A stretch of DNA of 64,000 nucleotides from Robertkochia aurantiaca (GCF_020166495.1 NZ_JAINZS010000006.1:62001-126000), one strand, 5' to 3'. Numbered from the stretch's first letter, positions 1 through 9,636 are shown. Numbers and translations are program-made. The notes: generated by a model from the letters alone, not told the origin.

Positions 1-270
1 GATAAGTTCACCCCTTTTCTTTATGGCGGACCGGGGATGATCTACGAAATACGCACCCTGGAAAACCCGGAGATCGAAAGTACGGCCTACGGGAAAATAC
101 AGTATGGAGCCGGGTTCCGTTTCAGGGTATCCCAGGCGGTAGACCTTTCGCTTTTTGCTGAGAACAACATCAGCTTTACCGATGCCCTGGAAGGGATCGT
201 GAACGGAAAAAGGGACGATTACTATTATACCTTCGGATTAAAACTACACTACAACTTTGGAAGAAATTAA
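1..270 (+). CDS. C-terminal end of an outer-membrane beta-barrel protein (partial)
   Basis: The reading frame is open from the first base of the window, so the start lies upstream; 89 residues are visible. The sequence alternates polar and hydrophobic residues in short strands (YGAGFRFRVSQAVDLSLFAE) and ends in a strand with aromatic residues (FGLKLHYNFGRN), which is typical of the last strand of an outer-membrane barrel. An internal ATG at 37 is not a likely start because coding-like sequence with the same character precedes it. The following lipoprotein gene begins 22 bases downstream on the same strand, so the two are probably co-transcribed. Which barrel family it belongs to cannot be told from this fragment. 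Confidence 0.6.
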   Translation, partial: DKFTPFLYGGPGMIYEIRTLENPEIESTAYGKIQYGAGFRFRVSQAVDLSLFAENNISFTDALEGIVNGKRDDYYYTFGLKLHYNFGRN

Positions 271-292
271 ACAGCCTAAAAGAATCATACCG

Positions 293-1801
293 ATGAAGAC
301 TTATACCTTTATTTGTTTACTGTGTATTGCCCTGTTAAGTCCGGGCTGTGAAGAAGAAACCATCGATGTCAGCGGAGAAGGAAACCTGACCGGAAGGGTG
401 GTGAGCAGCGGTGAGAACACCCCGCTGGAGAACGTGAAAATATCAACCAATCCGGTAACCACCACGGTTTTCACCGATGCCGAAGGAAACTTTGCCATTG
501 AAAACATTTCGATCGGGGAGTATTCGGTACAGGCCGAGCTGGAAGACTTTGTAACCGCCTTTGAAGCAGCGAATGTGATTGAGGGGGAGACGGTAAATGT
601 AGTCTTTGAGCTGGACTCAGTCAGTGCGAAGAATCTCGTGCCATTAAAGCCCGTGCTGCTTTCTCCGGCAGATAAGGAGGAAGGACTGTCAACAGATATC
701 ACTTTTGTTTGGTCATCCTCTGCCAATGACGACGACGATATCGAATATACCCTGACTCTGAGAAACGGGTTGACCAATGAAGAGCAGGTCTTTGAGAAAC
801 TTACTGACACTACTACCACCGTTAGCAACCTGGGAATTGGAGTCAACTATTTCTGGCAGGTGAAGGCCGACGATGGGGTGAATGAAACCGTGAGCAGCGA
901 TATAGCCGGTTTTACGACGCTTGATATTTCTGCGAATCGGGTGCTGTTCACCCGTAATATAGACGGGAACAATGTGATCTACAGTGCGCCTGATGCCCAG
1001 GCAGCACAGGAAGGGGAGGAAAAGGTATATCGACTCACCTCTTCCGATCGCAACAGTTTCAGACCGCGAAAGAATAATACAGCAGGAAAAATCGCCTTCC
1101 TGAGAACCGTGGGAGCCGAAACTCACTTGTTCACCATGAATACCGACGGGAGTTCGGTACGGCAGCTCACCGGGAGTATTCCGGTGGCAGGATTCCGACA
1201 GGAAGAACTGGATTTCGCCTGGTATGACAACGGGGCAAAGATCTATTATCCGAATTTCGATAAGCTCTACAGCATCAATGCCGATGGCTCCGGAACCAGC
1301 CTTGTGTATCAAAGTCCGACGGGTGCCTTTATCACCGAGGTAGCTACTAATGAGGTGAACGACCAGATCGTGATCAGGACCAATAACAGTAATGGCTATA
1401 ATGCACGTATCGTTGTGCTTGATCCGAATACCGGAACAGAATCAGCTGTGGTGGAAGAGAATGTCAGCGGAGCGCTGGGCGGACTCGACTTCTCCATCGC
1501 CGGAAGCAAGGTACTCTATACCCGTGATGTCTCCGGTATCGAAAACGACCAGTACCGGCAGCTGGATACCCGCATTTTTGAATACGATCTTACAGCCATG
1601 ACTACAACAGAGCTCGTTACCGAAAAGGCCAGCGGAACTCTGGATCTGGATCCGAGCTATTCACCTGATGACGGAGCGATCATTTACACCAATACCTCCA
1701 ACGATGGTATCTCATCAAGGTTTATATATAAACTGGTTTTCGATACGGAATTTAACCGTGAATTGCTTTTTGAAAACGCCTTTATGCCAGATTGGGAATA
1801 A
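293..1801 (+). CDS. lipoprotein with carboxypeptidase-regulatory-like, FN3-like and TolB-like propeller domains
   Basis: I chose the ATG at 293 (502 residues) over an in-frame codon at 257 because it gives a clean signal peptide ending in a lipobox with Cys19 (LLSPGC). Residues about 27-115 form a carboxypeptidase-like regulatory domain (GRVVSSGENTPLENVKIS, TDAEGNFAIENI). Residues about 120-215 look like a fibronectin III-type domain (PVLLSPADKEEG, YFWQVKADDG). From about 225 to the end there are TolB/PD40-type blades (LFTMNTDGSSVRQLTG, DPSYSPDDGAIIYTNTS). Such proteins sit on the periplasmic or outer face of the outer membrane and probably act in binding or assembly; the ligand is unknown. 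The gene follows the barrel gene closely and ends at a strong terminator. Confidence 0.75.
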   Translation: MKTYTFICLLCIALLSPGCEEETIDVSGEGNLTGRVVSSGENTPLENVKISTNPVTTTVFTDAEGNFAIENISIGEYSVQAELEDFVTAFEAANVIEGETVNVVFELDSVSAKNLVPLKPVLLSPADKEEGLSTDITFVWSSSANDDDDIEYTLTLRNGLTNEEQVFEKLTDTTTTVSNLGIGVNYFWQVKADDGVNETVSSDIAGFTTLDISANRVLFTRNIDGNNVIYSAPDAQAAQEGEEKVYRLTSSDRNSFRPRKNNTAGKIAFLRTVGAETHLFTMNTDGSSVRQLTGSIPVAGFRQEELDFAWYDNGAKIYYPNFDKLYSINADGSGTSLVYQSPTGAFITEVATNEVNDQIVIRTNNSNGYNARIVVLDPNTGTESAVVEENVSGALGGLDFSIAGSKVLYTRDVSGIENDQYRQLDTRIFEYDLTAMTTTELVTEKASGTLDLDPSYSPDDGAIIYTNTSNDGISSRFIYKLVFDTEFNRELLFENAFMPDWE

Positions 1802-1820
1802 GCAACAGATAACAATGAGA

Positions 1821-1853
1821 AAAGGCCTGATATGATTCATCAGGCCTTTATTA
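1821..1853 (+). terminator. intrinsic terminator after the propeller lipoprotein
   Basis: An 11-base perfect stem, AAAGGCCTGAT (1821-1831) with ATCAGGCCTTT (1839-1849), has a 7-base loop and runs into TATT. It starts about 20 bases after the stop codon at 1801. Confidence 0.75.
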
Positions 1854-1941
1854 TTTAACGCATTTTCTTTTCTTCTGATCACCGGGGTTCGTATTTTTAT
1901 AGTACTTCGCATGCCGCGATAACATACCTGAAAAACACCCC

Positions 1942-3756
1942 ATGATACCAGTAAATCATAACGAGATAAACGAGTTGATCGAAAAGATCGACCTGGTCAT
2001 AGCCGATGTAAGGAAATCGGTTGATCTGGCTGCCAAAAGCCTGGAAAGCGTACACGAAAAGAACCGGGAGAGCGCCCGAAACCTCGTGCATTACCGATGC
2101 TTCCGGAAACATGATCTTACCGCTATCCAGACCGCATTGAGAAACCTGGGTATCACGGGATTTTCACATTCAGAAGGACATGTGATGGCTTCCCTGCTGC
2201 TAAACAGAAATCTCCTCATGGGACTGATCGGCCGGCAGGAGGAATTTCTGAAGATCCCTCATCTCGATATTCCCTTTTCCAAAATTCTGCTTGAAACCAA
2301 TACCACCGAGCTTATGGGCCCTAGAAGAAAAGGCAGAAGAGTTGGAATCATGGTGACCCAACCTACGGAAACAGCCAATAAACCTGAATTGGTGGAAGGG
2401 ATGCTGAAGAAGGGGATGGATTGCGCCCGAGTCAATTGTGCTCATGATTCGCCGGAAGTATGGAAAAAGATCATCGATAATCTCCGTACTACTGCCGCCG
2501 CAGAAAACAAAAAGATCTGTATTGCTATGGATCTTGCCGGCCCTAAGATTCGCACCGGAGCTGTGGCTCCCGGGAGACGTGTGAAAAAGATCAGGGTAAA
2601 GAAAGATGAAACCGGCAGGATGATCAAGAGCAAGGAGTTTGAACTCATTGCCAATGATGCCTTTTCACCTTCAACGGAGGGAATTCCCGTTGGCAGGGAG
2701 TGGTTGTCCGGTTTGAAAGCAGGTGACGAATTGCTGCTCAACGATACCCGGGGTAAGAAGCGGAGGTTAGTAGTGACGAAGAGACTTGAGGGAGATCGAC
2801 TGAGTGTGATGACCGATAAAAACGTATATATCGAGTCAGGAGCCGAAATTCGGAAGCGTGGGGAGCGACCGGTTCGAGTGGGCATGATGCCTGCAGTTGA
2901 AAAAGCGGTCATTCTGAAAAAGGGGGAAGTACTGGAAGTTTTTAAGGATAAGATCGAGGGTCGCAGTTCCCTGTATGATCAGGAAGGAAAACTGCTGGCC
3001 CCGGCACGAATTTCCTGTTCCGCTCCCGGTGTTTTTAGCCGGGTACAACTCAATGATCCGGTGTTGTTTGATGATGGAAAGATCGAAGGAGTGGTCATTG
3101 AAAAGGAAGCCGGGAAGTTCACTGTCAGGATCACCCGTGCGGCCGGGTCAGGGGCATCGCTCAAAGCAGAAAAGGGTATCAATTTTCCGGCGACCCGATT
3201 GGGAATAGACGGACTGACCGAGACCGATAAGAGGGACCTTGAATTCGTAGCAAAGCATGCAGACATCGTTAACTTTTCATTTGTGAACTCGCCTGATGAT
3301 GTTCGGGATCTTATAAAAGAACTGAAGCGTCTGGGAGTATTAAACAAGCTGGGGATCGTATTAAAGATAGAAACCCAGGAAGCATATGAGAACCTGAGTG
3401 AGATCCTGCTGGCTGCCATGGAGGTCAGGCCGGTCGGGGTGATGATCGCCCGTGGTGATCTGGCTGTGGAAACAGGTTGGGAACAGATCGGGATGATACA
3501 GGAGGAGATCCTTTCAATCTGCGGGGCTGCTCATGTTCCCGTGATCTGGGCCACCCAGGTACTGGAGAATCTGGCCAAGAAGGGGCTGCCATCCCGCTCT
3601 GAGATCACAGATGCCATGGCTTCATTGAAGGCGGAATGTGTGATGCTTAACAAGGGAAATTACATTGAAGATGCGATCGGATTATTGGACAGGATCCTTC
3701 GCAATATGGAACAGTTCCGCAGTAAAAAGGAACGTATGCTTCCACGTATGGAATAA
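1942..3756 (+). CDS. pyruvate kinase family protein with atypical architecture
   Basis: The 604-residue protein carries pyruvate kinase barrel motifs: CARVNCAHDS with Arg163 (family: ARxNFSHG), AMDLAGPKIRTG, LKIETQE with the catalytic-type Lys475, MIARGDL (501-507) and ATQVLENLAKKGLPSRSEIT. It would catalyse phosphoenolpyruvate + ADP to pyruvate + ATP. The layout is unusual. An N-terminal extension of about 140 mostly helical residues precedes the barrel. The inserted B-domain region (about residues 205-430) is roughly twice the usual size. The protein stops after the barrel, so the C-terminal allosteric domain is absent. Two substrate-loop residues differ from the usual NFSHG (here NCAHD). 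The gene is alone between two terminators. Family assignment is strong; whether it is the main glycolytic enzyme is not shown. Confidence 0.85.
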   Translation: MIPVNHNEINELIEKIDLVIADVRKSVDLAAKSLESVHEKNRESARNLVHYRCFRKHDLTAIQTALRNLGITGFSHSEGHVMASLLLNRNLLMGLIGRQEEFLKIPHLDIPFSKILLETNTTELMGPRRKGRRVGIMVTQPTETANKPELVEGMLKKGMDCARVNCAHDSPEVWKKIIDNLRTTAAAENKKICIAMDLAGPKIRTGAVAPGRRVKKIRVKKDETGRMIKSKEFELIANDAFSPSTEGIPVGREWLSGLKAGDELLLNDTRGKKRRLVVTKRLEGDRLSVMTDKNVYIESGAEIRKRGERPVRVGMMPAVEKAVILKKGEVLEVFKDKIEGRSSLYDQEGKLLAPARISCSAPGVFSRVQLNDPVLFDDGKIEGVVIEKEAGKFTVRITRAAGSGASLKAEKGINFPATRLGIDGLTETDKRDLEFVAKHADIVNFSFVNSPDDVRDLIKELKRLGVLNKLGIVLKIETQEAYENLSEILLAAMEVRPVGVMIARGDLAVETGWEQIGMIQEEILSICGAAHVPVIWATQVLENLAKKGLPSRSEITDAMASLKAECVMLNKGNYIEDAIGLLDRILRNMEQFRSKKERMLPRME

Positions 3757-3759
3757 AAA

Positions 3760-3793
3760 AAGGCCGGGTACAGCCCGGCCTTAGTGTTTTTTG
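3760..3793. terminator. bidirectional terminator between convergent genes
   Basis: The inverted repeat AAGGCCGGG / CCCGGCCTT (3760-3782) has A-rich sequence on its left and TTTTTT on its right. It serves the pyruvate kinase gene on the plus strand and the barrel gene 3803-4303 on the minus strand. Confidence 0.8.
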
Positions 3794-3802
3794 AATTTTA
3801 TA

Positions 3803-4303
3803 TCACGGATAAAAATTAAGTCCGAGGCCTACCATGGGCTCCTCTGACTTCAGTAGGAATTGGTAAGAAAGAAACAGGTCAAGATTCTCAATGAGGTTGT
3901 ATCCGGCATTCGCCCTGAACATAAAACTGCTCTCAAGATCATCTCCAAGGGCAAAGGCATATCCCGGTTGCAAATTCAGGAATAGCTGATTCACTGCATA
4001 GACCTTTGCAGACACCAAAACAGGAATATAGCTGTAATCTTCAATGACGATATCAGCTTGATCTGTAAATGATGCAATCGTTTCACCGAAAAGTTGTCCG
4101 TATCCCGTACTTCCTCCCAGCATGAGGTTTTCGTATACATATGTATGATAGGAGATCCCGGCTTCAATGCCATGGGTGTAAAGATTATTGGTTTCCCTGG
4201 GAAAAGGAAGACTGCCCTGAACGGAAATATTTAAATTTTTTTGAGCTGAAAGACTAAGCGTGGATATTGATAAGAAGGCTATAAATAGAAAAAGATTTTT
4301 CAT
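3803..4303 (-). CDS. small outer-membrane barrel-like protein, paralog A
   Basis: 166 residues with a signal peptide (LSISTLSLSAQ) followed by strand-rich sequence ending in GLGLNFYP, which fits an 8-stranded porin-like barrel of the outer membrane. It is clearly homologous to the next gene on the same strand: both share QKNLNISV just after the signal peptide, ENLMLGGS.GYG in the middle, QPGYA later and VGLGLNFY at the end. Spacing to the paralog is 29 bases, so they are probably one transcript with 4333-4821 first. No specific family recognised; function unknown. Confidence 0.7.
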   Translation of the reverse strand: MKNLFLFIAFLSISTLSLSAQKNLNISVQGSLPFPRETNNLYTHGIEAGISYHTYVYENLMLGGSTGYGQLFGETIASFTDQADIVIEDYSYIPVLVSAKVYAVNQLFLNLQPGYAFALGDDLESSFMFRANAGYNLIENLDLFLSYQFLLKSEEPMVGLGLNFYP

Positions 4304-4332
4304 GAATCGTGGATTATATATAAGAAATAAGA

Positions 4333-4821
4333 TTAGAGATAGAAATTGAGTCCAAGACCCACCGTGGGGAGTCTGAGTTGTGAGATTTCCTGGTATGAAG
4401 CAACAACGTCCAGGCTTGGGCTGAGATTGTAGCCCGCCTTAGCCCGAAATATGAAACCATTGTCACGATAATCTTGAAAAGTAATGGCATACCCGGGTTG
4501 AACAGCCAGGAAAAAAAGATCTGCGGCATATACCTTGACAGATGCTAAAATAGGAACGTAGTTATAATCTTCGAAAAGTTCTCCCGGATATCGGTCCAGT
4601 GATTCAACAAATATATGTCCGTAACCAACACTCCCACCCAACATTAGATTTTCTAATACGAATGAATGGTAACTGATATCAGAGTCAATTCCAAGCTTGA
4701 ACACCTCACTGGAAATTCCCACGGCGTGACTGGCACGAACCGAGATATTTAAATTCTTCTGAGAATGAAGGCTCATGCTGAGGGCCAATGTGAATGCCAA
4801 AAACAATAAAGATTTATTCAT
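4333..4821 (-). CDS. small outer-membrane barrel-like protein, paralog B
   Basis: I chose the ATG at 4821 (162 residues) because it starts a normal signal peptide (MNKSLLFLAFTLALSMSLHS); the longer frame to 4857 adds 12 residues without sense. The mature part is strand-rich, with RAKAGYNLSPSLDVVASYQE and a final GLGLNFYL strand, as in small barrel proteins. It is a tandem paralog of 3803-4303, sharing the order NLNISV, ENLMLGGS, VKVYA, QPGYA and VGLGLNFY. Function unknown; a local gene duplication is the simplest origin. Confidence 0.7.
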   Translation of the reverse strand: MNKSLLFLAFTLALSMSLHSQKNLNISVRASHAVGISSEVFKLGIDSDISYHSFVLENLMLGGSVGYGHIFVESLDRYPGELFEDYNYVPILASVKVYAADLFFLAVQPGYAITFQDYRDNGFIFRAKAGYNLSPSLDVVASYQEISQLRLPTVGLGLNFYL

Positions 4822-4972
4822 GATAAATGGGTTAAGATTTGGATAGCAATAATACAAAAACGAAAATTAAAAAATAAGAAACATCTTACTTATCGATTAA
4901 CTTTTATAGGTATAGATTGGATTTTCTTTAACATAGCTAAAAGGGCTAAAATCGTATTTTTCTAAAGCTGTT

Positions 4973-6457
4973 ATGAAAAAGAAAAAAACCGAGATAAGTC
5001 TCTTTTGGTTCAAGAGAGACCTCAGGCTGCAAGATAATGAGGCGCTTTACAAGGCGATGCATTCGGGAAGTCCCGTTCTGCTTCTGTATGCTTTTGAACC
5101 GATGCTGCTCCACGACGCACATTACTCAGCCCGGCACTTCAGGTTTATCGCCCAAGGTCTGGAGGAGCTGCAAGAGGAAGTGGCAGCTTTCGGCAGCCGG
5201 ATACTGGTGGTTAAGGCTACTATGCTCTCAGCATTAAAAGCACTTGAGAAGGATTTCCATATAAGAGGTATTTATTCCATGCAGGAAACCGGCCTTGCCG
5301 TCACCTATGAGCGGGACAGGCAGGTTAAAAATTACTGTATGACTCAAAAGATTGCGTGGACAGAAACGATCAACAACGGAGTATTCCGGGGGTTGAAGAA
5401 CAGGGAAGGATGGCGTGAGCGCTGGGAGACATATATGAAAGAGGAGTGTGTTAAGAATCCGCTTGATGCGGGATCATTACTTCCGATGGATCAGGTAAGA
5501 TCTCTGGAAGGGCAATTTACAGAATCAGTGCCGGCATGGTCTGATCATGCCGATATTCAACCGGGCGGACGCAGTACAGGATTGAAATACCTGGAGAGTT
5601 TCTTTGATACACGATGCAAGGGGTATCGCAAAAACATTTCTTCCCCATCTCTCTCAAGAAAAGGATGCAGCCGGTTATCACCATACCTGGCCTGGGGCAA
5701 CCTTTCGGTCAGGGAGGTATGGCAGCAGGCAAAAGCTGTTCGGAAGAAGAGTGAAAATAAACGAGATCTGGATGCCTTTACTTCCCGATTGCGCTGGCAG
5801 GCACATTTCATTCAGAAATTTGAAATGGAAGATCGTATGGAATTTGAAAGCCTGAACCGGGGATATTCACAATTATCCAAGCCGGTGGATGAACGTAAAT
5901 TAAATGCCTGGAAAGAGGGGAATACCGGTTTTCCGCTGGTTGATGCGGCCATGAGATGCCTCAACACCACCGGTTATGTGAACTTCAGAATGAGAGCCAT
6001 GCTGGTTTCCTTTGCAACCCACCATTTATGGCTTCCATGGCAACGAATATCTCACCACCTTGCCTCAGTTTTTCTCGATTTCGAACCCGGGATTCATTAT
6101 CCGCAGTTGCAGATGCAGGCAGGGGAGACTGGAATTAACCAGATTCGAATCTATAACCCGGTTAAGAACAGCGTGGAACACGATCCTGAGGGCGACTTCA
6201 TCAGGCAATGGGTGTCTGAGCTGGCAACACTTGAAGCACCTTTGATTCATGAACCCTGGAAATTTACAGCCCTGGAACAACAGTTACACGGCATAATACC
6301 GGGAGAAGATTATCCGCACCCCCTTGTTGATCTGGAGCTAAGCCGAAAAAAGGCAGGGGACCGTTTATGGGAGCTTCGAAAAGATCCACTCGTACAGAAA
6401 GAAAACTTCCGGATATTAAAAAAACATACTCTTGCCGACAGGAATAATTTTGATTAA
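4973..6457 (+). CDS. cryptochrome/deoxyribodipyrimidine photolyase family protein
   Basis: 494 residues, the usual length for the family. The N-terminal photolyase domain starts [16 protein letters not shown]. The FAD-binding half contains [63 protein letters not shown] and [17 protein letters not shown], in the order expected for an FAD-containing photolyase. The likely role is light-driven repair of UV pyrimidine dimers; a photoreceptor (cryptochrome) role cannot be excluded from sequence alone. The 3' end overlaps the convergent gene 6454-7386 by a few bases. No regulator lies beside it. Confidence 0.9.
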   Translation: MKKKKTEISLFWFKRDLRLQDNEALYKAMHSGSPVLLLYAFEPMLLHDAHYSARHFRFIAQGLEELQEEVAAFGSRILVVKATMLSALKALEKDFHIRGIYSMQETGLAVTYERDRQVKNYCMTQKIAWTETINNGVFRGLKNREGWRERWETYMKEECVKNPLDAGSLLPMDQVRSLEGQFTESVPAWSDHADIQPGGRSTGLKYLESFFDTRCKGYRKNISSPSLSRKGCSRLSPYLAWGNLSVREVWQQAKAVRKKSENKRDLDAFTSRLRWQAHFIQKFEMEDRMEFESLNRGYSQLSKPVDERKLNAWKEGNTGFPLVDAAMRCLNTTGYVNFRMRAMLVSFATHHLWLPWQRISHHLASVFLDFEPGIHYPQLQMQAGETGINQIRIYNPVKNSVEHDPEGDFIRQWVSELATLEAPLIHEPWKFTALEQQLHGIIPGEDYPHPLVDLELSRKKAGDRLWELRKDPLVQKENFRILKKHTLADRNNFD

Positions 6458-7386
6458 TGCTCCGGTATGTCCAGTTCCTGGTATTTGTTATGAATCCACA
6501 GCACAGCAACTCCGAATAAGACTGCCACGATGATAAGGGCATTGTTTAATATCCCGTCAGTACCGAATGAAATTCGGAGCAGGATAGTCGAGATTATGAA
6601 TCCGGAATTTCTGATGACCTTATCAAAACGGTCTGTCTGAAAGAGTGAAAGCAGCAATAATAGTACGTCTGTCAGTATCAGGATCGTGAAGAACTCATTA
6701 AAGAAGATGTCGTTGAGGTTGATCATGCTTTCGATCTCTGCATTGTCAGCAAAAAAACTGTTGTAAACCCAGTTACCAAACCGGTACAGGGCCAGTGCCA
6801 GCAGTATGGGAACCAATGTCACGGCAAGTATCTTCTTACGCCTGATAAATGTTTCCAGTCTCCGCGCCCGGCCATTCTGTTTATCAAGTTGAATGTTCTT
6901 GCTTCGTCGGGTAATATAATAGAAAACAAAGATCAGGAAGAAGAGAATCAGGGTAGTGATGATGTCGTAGGTGAACTGCAGGTCACTGGGGTTTTCAAAC
7001 CAGTCTTTGGTCAGCTGTAAATTCGACAGGTCTTTAAAGATCCTTCGGATGACCACCAGGGTGATGATCTCATACTGCTTGCTGAGGTAGGAAGTGATCG
7101 ACTTGGGAATATAGTATACCAGCAGGTAAACCTCGTAGATAAGGATAAAGGAGAAGGGGGTGTAAATCGCCGCTATCGGATTGCTGAGTAATCCCTGGTC
7201 AGATCTCAGATCAAGAATGCCAAAATAATTCAGGGCGATGAGCAGCAGGTGCGCGATGAAACTGATGATACATAATACGATGATAAACCTTTCAGCACGA
7301 CTTTTTGTGTCTTCAGATAGTAAAAGGTTGTAGACAGAAGTAAAATTCAAACGCTCCTTTTTGCTTGATTTCCATAAAAATAGCAA
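6454..7386 (-). CDS. polytopic membrane protein of unknown function
   Basis: 310 residues with about six hydrophobic segments (for example [68 protein letters not shown]) separated by basic loops ([18 protein letters not shown]). I do not recognise the family; ion-channel-like or sensor-like topology is only a guess. The frame contains no ATG near its beginning: the first usable codon is TTG at 7386, inside a long inverted repeat (7349-7396), and a TAA lies six codons upstream. The start is therefore uncertain. The gene converges with the photolyase gene and their stop codons overlap. Confidence 0.65.
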   Translation of the reverse strand: MLFLWKSSKKERLNFTSVYNLLLSEDTKSRAERFIIVLCIISFIAHLLLIALNYFGILDLRSDQGLLSNPIAAIYTPFSFILIYEVYLLVYYIPKSITSYLSKQYEIITLVVIRRIFKDLSNLQLTKDWFENPSDLQFTYDIITTLILFFLIFVFYYITRRSKNIQLDKQNGRARRLETFIRRKKILAVTLVPILLALALYRFGNWVYNSFFADNAEIESMINLNDIFFNEFFTILILTDVLLLLLSLFQTDRFDKVIRNSGFIISTILLRISFGTDGILNNALIIVAVLFGVAVLWIHNKYQELDIPEH

Positions 7387-7396
7387 AAGGAGCGTT
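7349..7396. other. inverted repeat spanning the start of the membrane protein gene
   Basis: AACGCTCCTTTTTGCT (7350-7365) and AGCAAAAGGAGCGTT (7382-7396) are complementary over 15 bases with one bulge. The minus-strand TTG start at 7386 falls in one arm, so the folded mRNA could hide the translation start. There is no T-run that would make it a convincing terminator of the upstream gene. Confidence 0.5.
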
Positions 7397-7445
7397 AAAT
7401 GTTACCGATTCAGGTCAGTTTTCCGAATCTTAATATCGATGAATC

Positions 7446-7664
7446 CTATAGCGGTTTTCCCTTCAGGCGCTTTTCGGCATGCCTTTTTCTGGCAGTAAGT
7501 CGTTTCATCAGGTCCATTAATTTCTCGTCCTGGTTCTTTTTATAGATCTCATTAATGCGGAGAATATAATCTTTGGCTTTTCTTGAAAACCTGATACGTT
7601 CACTGGTAGATTTAGGCTTGGGTTCGCTTTCCTCGAATTTGATAGCGTTACTTATTACATCCAT
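7446..7664 (-). CDS. small basic protein, unknown
   Basis: I chose the ATG at 7664 (72 residues, MDVISNAIKFEESEP). The longer frame begins with TTG at 7685. The protein is rich in Lys and Arg (RKAKDYILRINEIYKKNQD, TARKRHAEKRLKGKPL) and probably helical, which would suit nucleic acid or ribosome binding, but no family is recognised. It lies just upstream of the membrane protein gene on the same strand. Coding status is supported by its amino-acid composition only. Confidence 0.5.
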   Translation of the reverse strand: MDVISNAIKFEESEPKPKSTSERIRFSRKAKDYILRINEIYKKNQDEKLMDLMKRLTARKRHAEKRLKGKPL

Positions 7665-7839
7665 TTCTAACTTATTTAAAATCAATATTAAATAAACTAA
7701 CGTGGATAGAAATGAAAAAATTATGGTTTAAGAAAATTTTATGATCGATAATTATTATGGTTAACATTTGATGTTCTCGAAAATCGTTTTTTCAACAAGG
7801 GAGACTGACTGCCAGCACCGTATGAATTTTCCAAAAACG

Positions 7840-8604
7840 CTATTCTTCCGCAGCTACCGTCATCACACGTTCATATAAGACTCTCCAGACAAAACCATCC
7901 GGAATAAGTTCACCCATTTTGGTTTGGTCCATCACTTTCTGCCATTCTTGAGTGGTTTCACCGGCCGGCTGATACCGCAGATAATTCATGGCATCGGCCA
8001 AGGAGTTGAATCCGTCCCAGGTCATTACTGAAAACCGAGCCTGGTGCCCCTGAGGATAGATTACTGACATCATGCCCCACGAAGACATTCCCATATTTCC
8101 TGACTCGATATTTGATTTATGTAAGGGTTGCCACAGGGTTTTGTTTTCTTCGATAAAGGCAGCGAGGTCGGTAGGCATGGCATAATTAACGAGAGCATAC
8201 TGATACTCACCCGGTATCATGGCTTCCAGTTGCATAAAATAATCAAACGGCACAGGTGCAAAGGAGTTGGTTTCCACGTCTTCCATTTTCATGCCCATCT
8301 TACTGAGATTTTCTTCAGACCATACCTTGGCAGGGTCCATTTTTTCCAAACTTTCAAAAGTGTTGACGAAGACATAATTGGGAGCGTCCTGGTTTGTGAC
8401 TCCCACCTTTCTCCATAGCGACCAACTGACCATGTTTCCCTGGTCAACGGCGGCTTTGGCTACTTTTGACCAGTGTTCGGTTTCTTTTTGTTCGAATTCC
8501 TGTTGTTTATCGGCAGGGACGACCCGGTACTGTAAATAGGATATTTGGCTAAAAAGCAGGGGGCAAAAGAGCAGGGCTGCGATAATTGACAATAAATGTT
8601 TCAT
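7840..8604 (-). CDS. secreted protein with two related alpha/beta halves
   Basis: 254 residues with a signal peptide (MKHLLSIIAALLFCPLLFSQ). The mature protein seems to consist of two similar halves, each starting with a strand and carrying a Trp-rich motif (first half SYLQYRVVPADKQQEFEQ ... VSWSLWRKVG; second half QYALVNYAMPTDLAAFIEE ... MSSWGMMSVIYP). This resembles a tandem dimeric alpha/beta-barrel (antibiotic-monooxygenase-like) fold, but that is inference. It stands alone between AT-rich spacers. No catalytic residues can be named. Confidence 0.7.
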   Translation of the reverse strand: MKHLLSIIAALLFCPLLFSQISYLQYRVVPADKQQEFEQKETEHWSKVAKAAVDQGNMVSWSLWRKVGVTNQDAPNYVFVNTFESLEKMDPAKVWSEENLSKMGMKMEDVETNSFAPVPFDYFMQLEAMIPGEYQYALVNYAMPTDLAAFIEENKTLWQPLHKSNIESGNMGMSSWGMMSVIYPQGHQARFSVMTWDGFNSLADAMNYLRYQPAGETTQEWQKVMDQTKMGELIPDGFVWRVLYERVMTVAAEE

Positions 8605-8707
8605 GTGACTTTTGGTTTTGGTTACTTTCTTTAAAGTTACATAAAACTCTGATTAACAAGTAATTAATAAGAAATATTTGCACAAAGGAGTTATAAAATT
8701 TTTACTG

Positions 8708-9586
8708 TCAGGAATCTTCGCGGTTTTCATTTCCTTTAATATTCGTTACCCGGGTGAAATGGGCTCCGTAGAAAATGATCAGGCTGGAATAAGATACCCA
8801 CAGCATGATAACCACGATCGATCCGGCAGCTCCGTAGGTGGATCCCGGTTCTGCTTTTCCGAAATAGAGTCCTAAGAGGAACTTACCGATCAGGAATAGG
8901 AAGGCTGTGCATATTCCACCCGCCCAAACCGATCTCCAGGGAATTCTCCGTGAGGGCAGAAACTTAAACATAGCAGCAAACAGCAAGGTGATCATGAAAA
9001 AGGAAAAAAGCAGATCGAAGTAATACATAAGCGAGTACCAGAAATCCCCCAGAAATCGCTGGATATATTCACTTAGAGTGGTGATCAGGGTAGTAAGGAT
9101 AAAGCTGATAAGCAACAGAAACCCAATAATAAGGATAAAAGCGAAACTTTTGGCCCGGTGTATCAGCACCTCCCTAACCACATTTCCCGATTCTTCCACT
9201 TCCCATATTTTATCGAAAGAGATCTGCACATGATAGAATACCCCGGTGGCACCGTAAATAAGGGTGGCTATACCGAGAATGGTGAGCAGGGTGTTATCCT
9301 GGCTGTAGGATACCTGGTCGATCATGGTTTCAATCGATTTGGCTGTATCATCGCCCATGATGCCGGAGATCTCACTGATAACCTCTTCTTCGATATTTGA
9401 ACGTTTCCAGAAAAATCCGACAGTGTTCAGGATCAGGATCATTAAAGCAGGAAGGGAAAGGATGGCATAGTAAGCTACGATGGCGCTCCACCTGAACGGA
9501 CTGTCATCCATCCAGTTCAGAAAGGCTTCCTTAAAAGTTCTGCCTAAACGAATCACCTGTTTCCTGACTTTCTGGTAAAATGACAT
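8708..9586 (-). CDS. YihY/BrkB family inner-membrane protein
   Basis: 292 residues with about six membrane segments. Family landmarks are FRWSAIVAYYAILSLPALMI near the N-terminus, LIYGATGVFYHVQISFDKIW in the middle and STYGAAGSIVVIMLWVSYSS with LIIFYGAHFTRV near the C-terminus. The YihY/BrkB (formerly 'ribonuclease BN') family are integral membrane proteins of unclear function, sometimes linked to transport or serum resistance. The gene is monocistronic. An A/T-rich stretch just upstream on the minus strand (TATCTTTA, around 9612-9619) could be a weak promoter. Confidence 0.85.
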   Translation of the reverse strand: MSFYQKVRKQVIRLGRTFKEAFLNWMDDSPFRWSAIVAYYAILSLPALMILILNTVGFFWKRSNIEEEVISEISGIMGDDTAKSIETMIDQVSYSQDNTLLTILGIATLIYGATGVFYHVQISFDKIWEVEESGNVVREVLIHRAKSFAFILIIGFLLLISFILTTLITTLSEYIQRFLGDFWYSLMYYFDLLFSFFMITLLFAAMFKFLPSRRIPWRSVWAGGICTAFLFLIGKFLLGLYFGKAEPGSTYGAAGSIVVIMLWVSYSSLIIFYGAHFTRVTNIKGNENREDS

Positions 9587-9636
9587 AGTACTCTTTAGCT
9601 CTTTTCTTATAAAGATACGATATGCAGAGGTTTTTA

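Noticed and set aside
301-1312. Long minus-strand frames over the propeller lipoprotein gene (301-846 and 713-1312)
   Set aside because: They are antisense shadows of a strong plus-strand gene, with low-complexity Ser/Thr/Val-rich translation and no family motifs.
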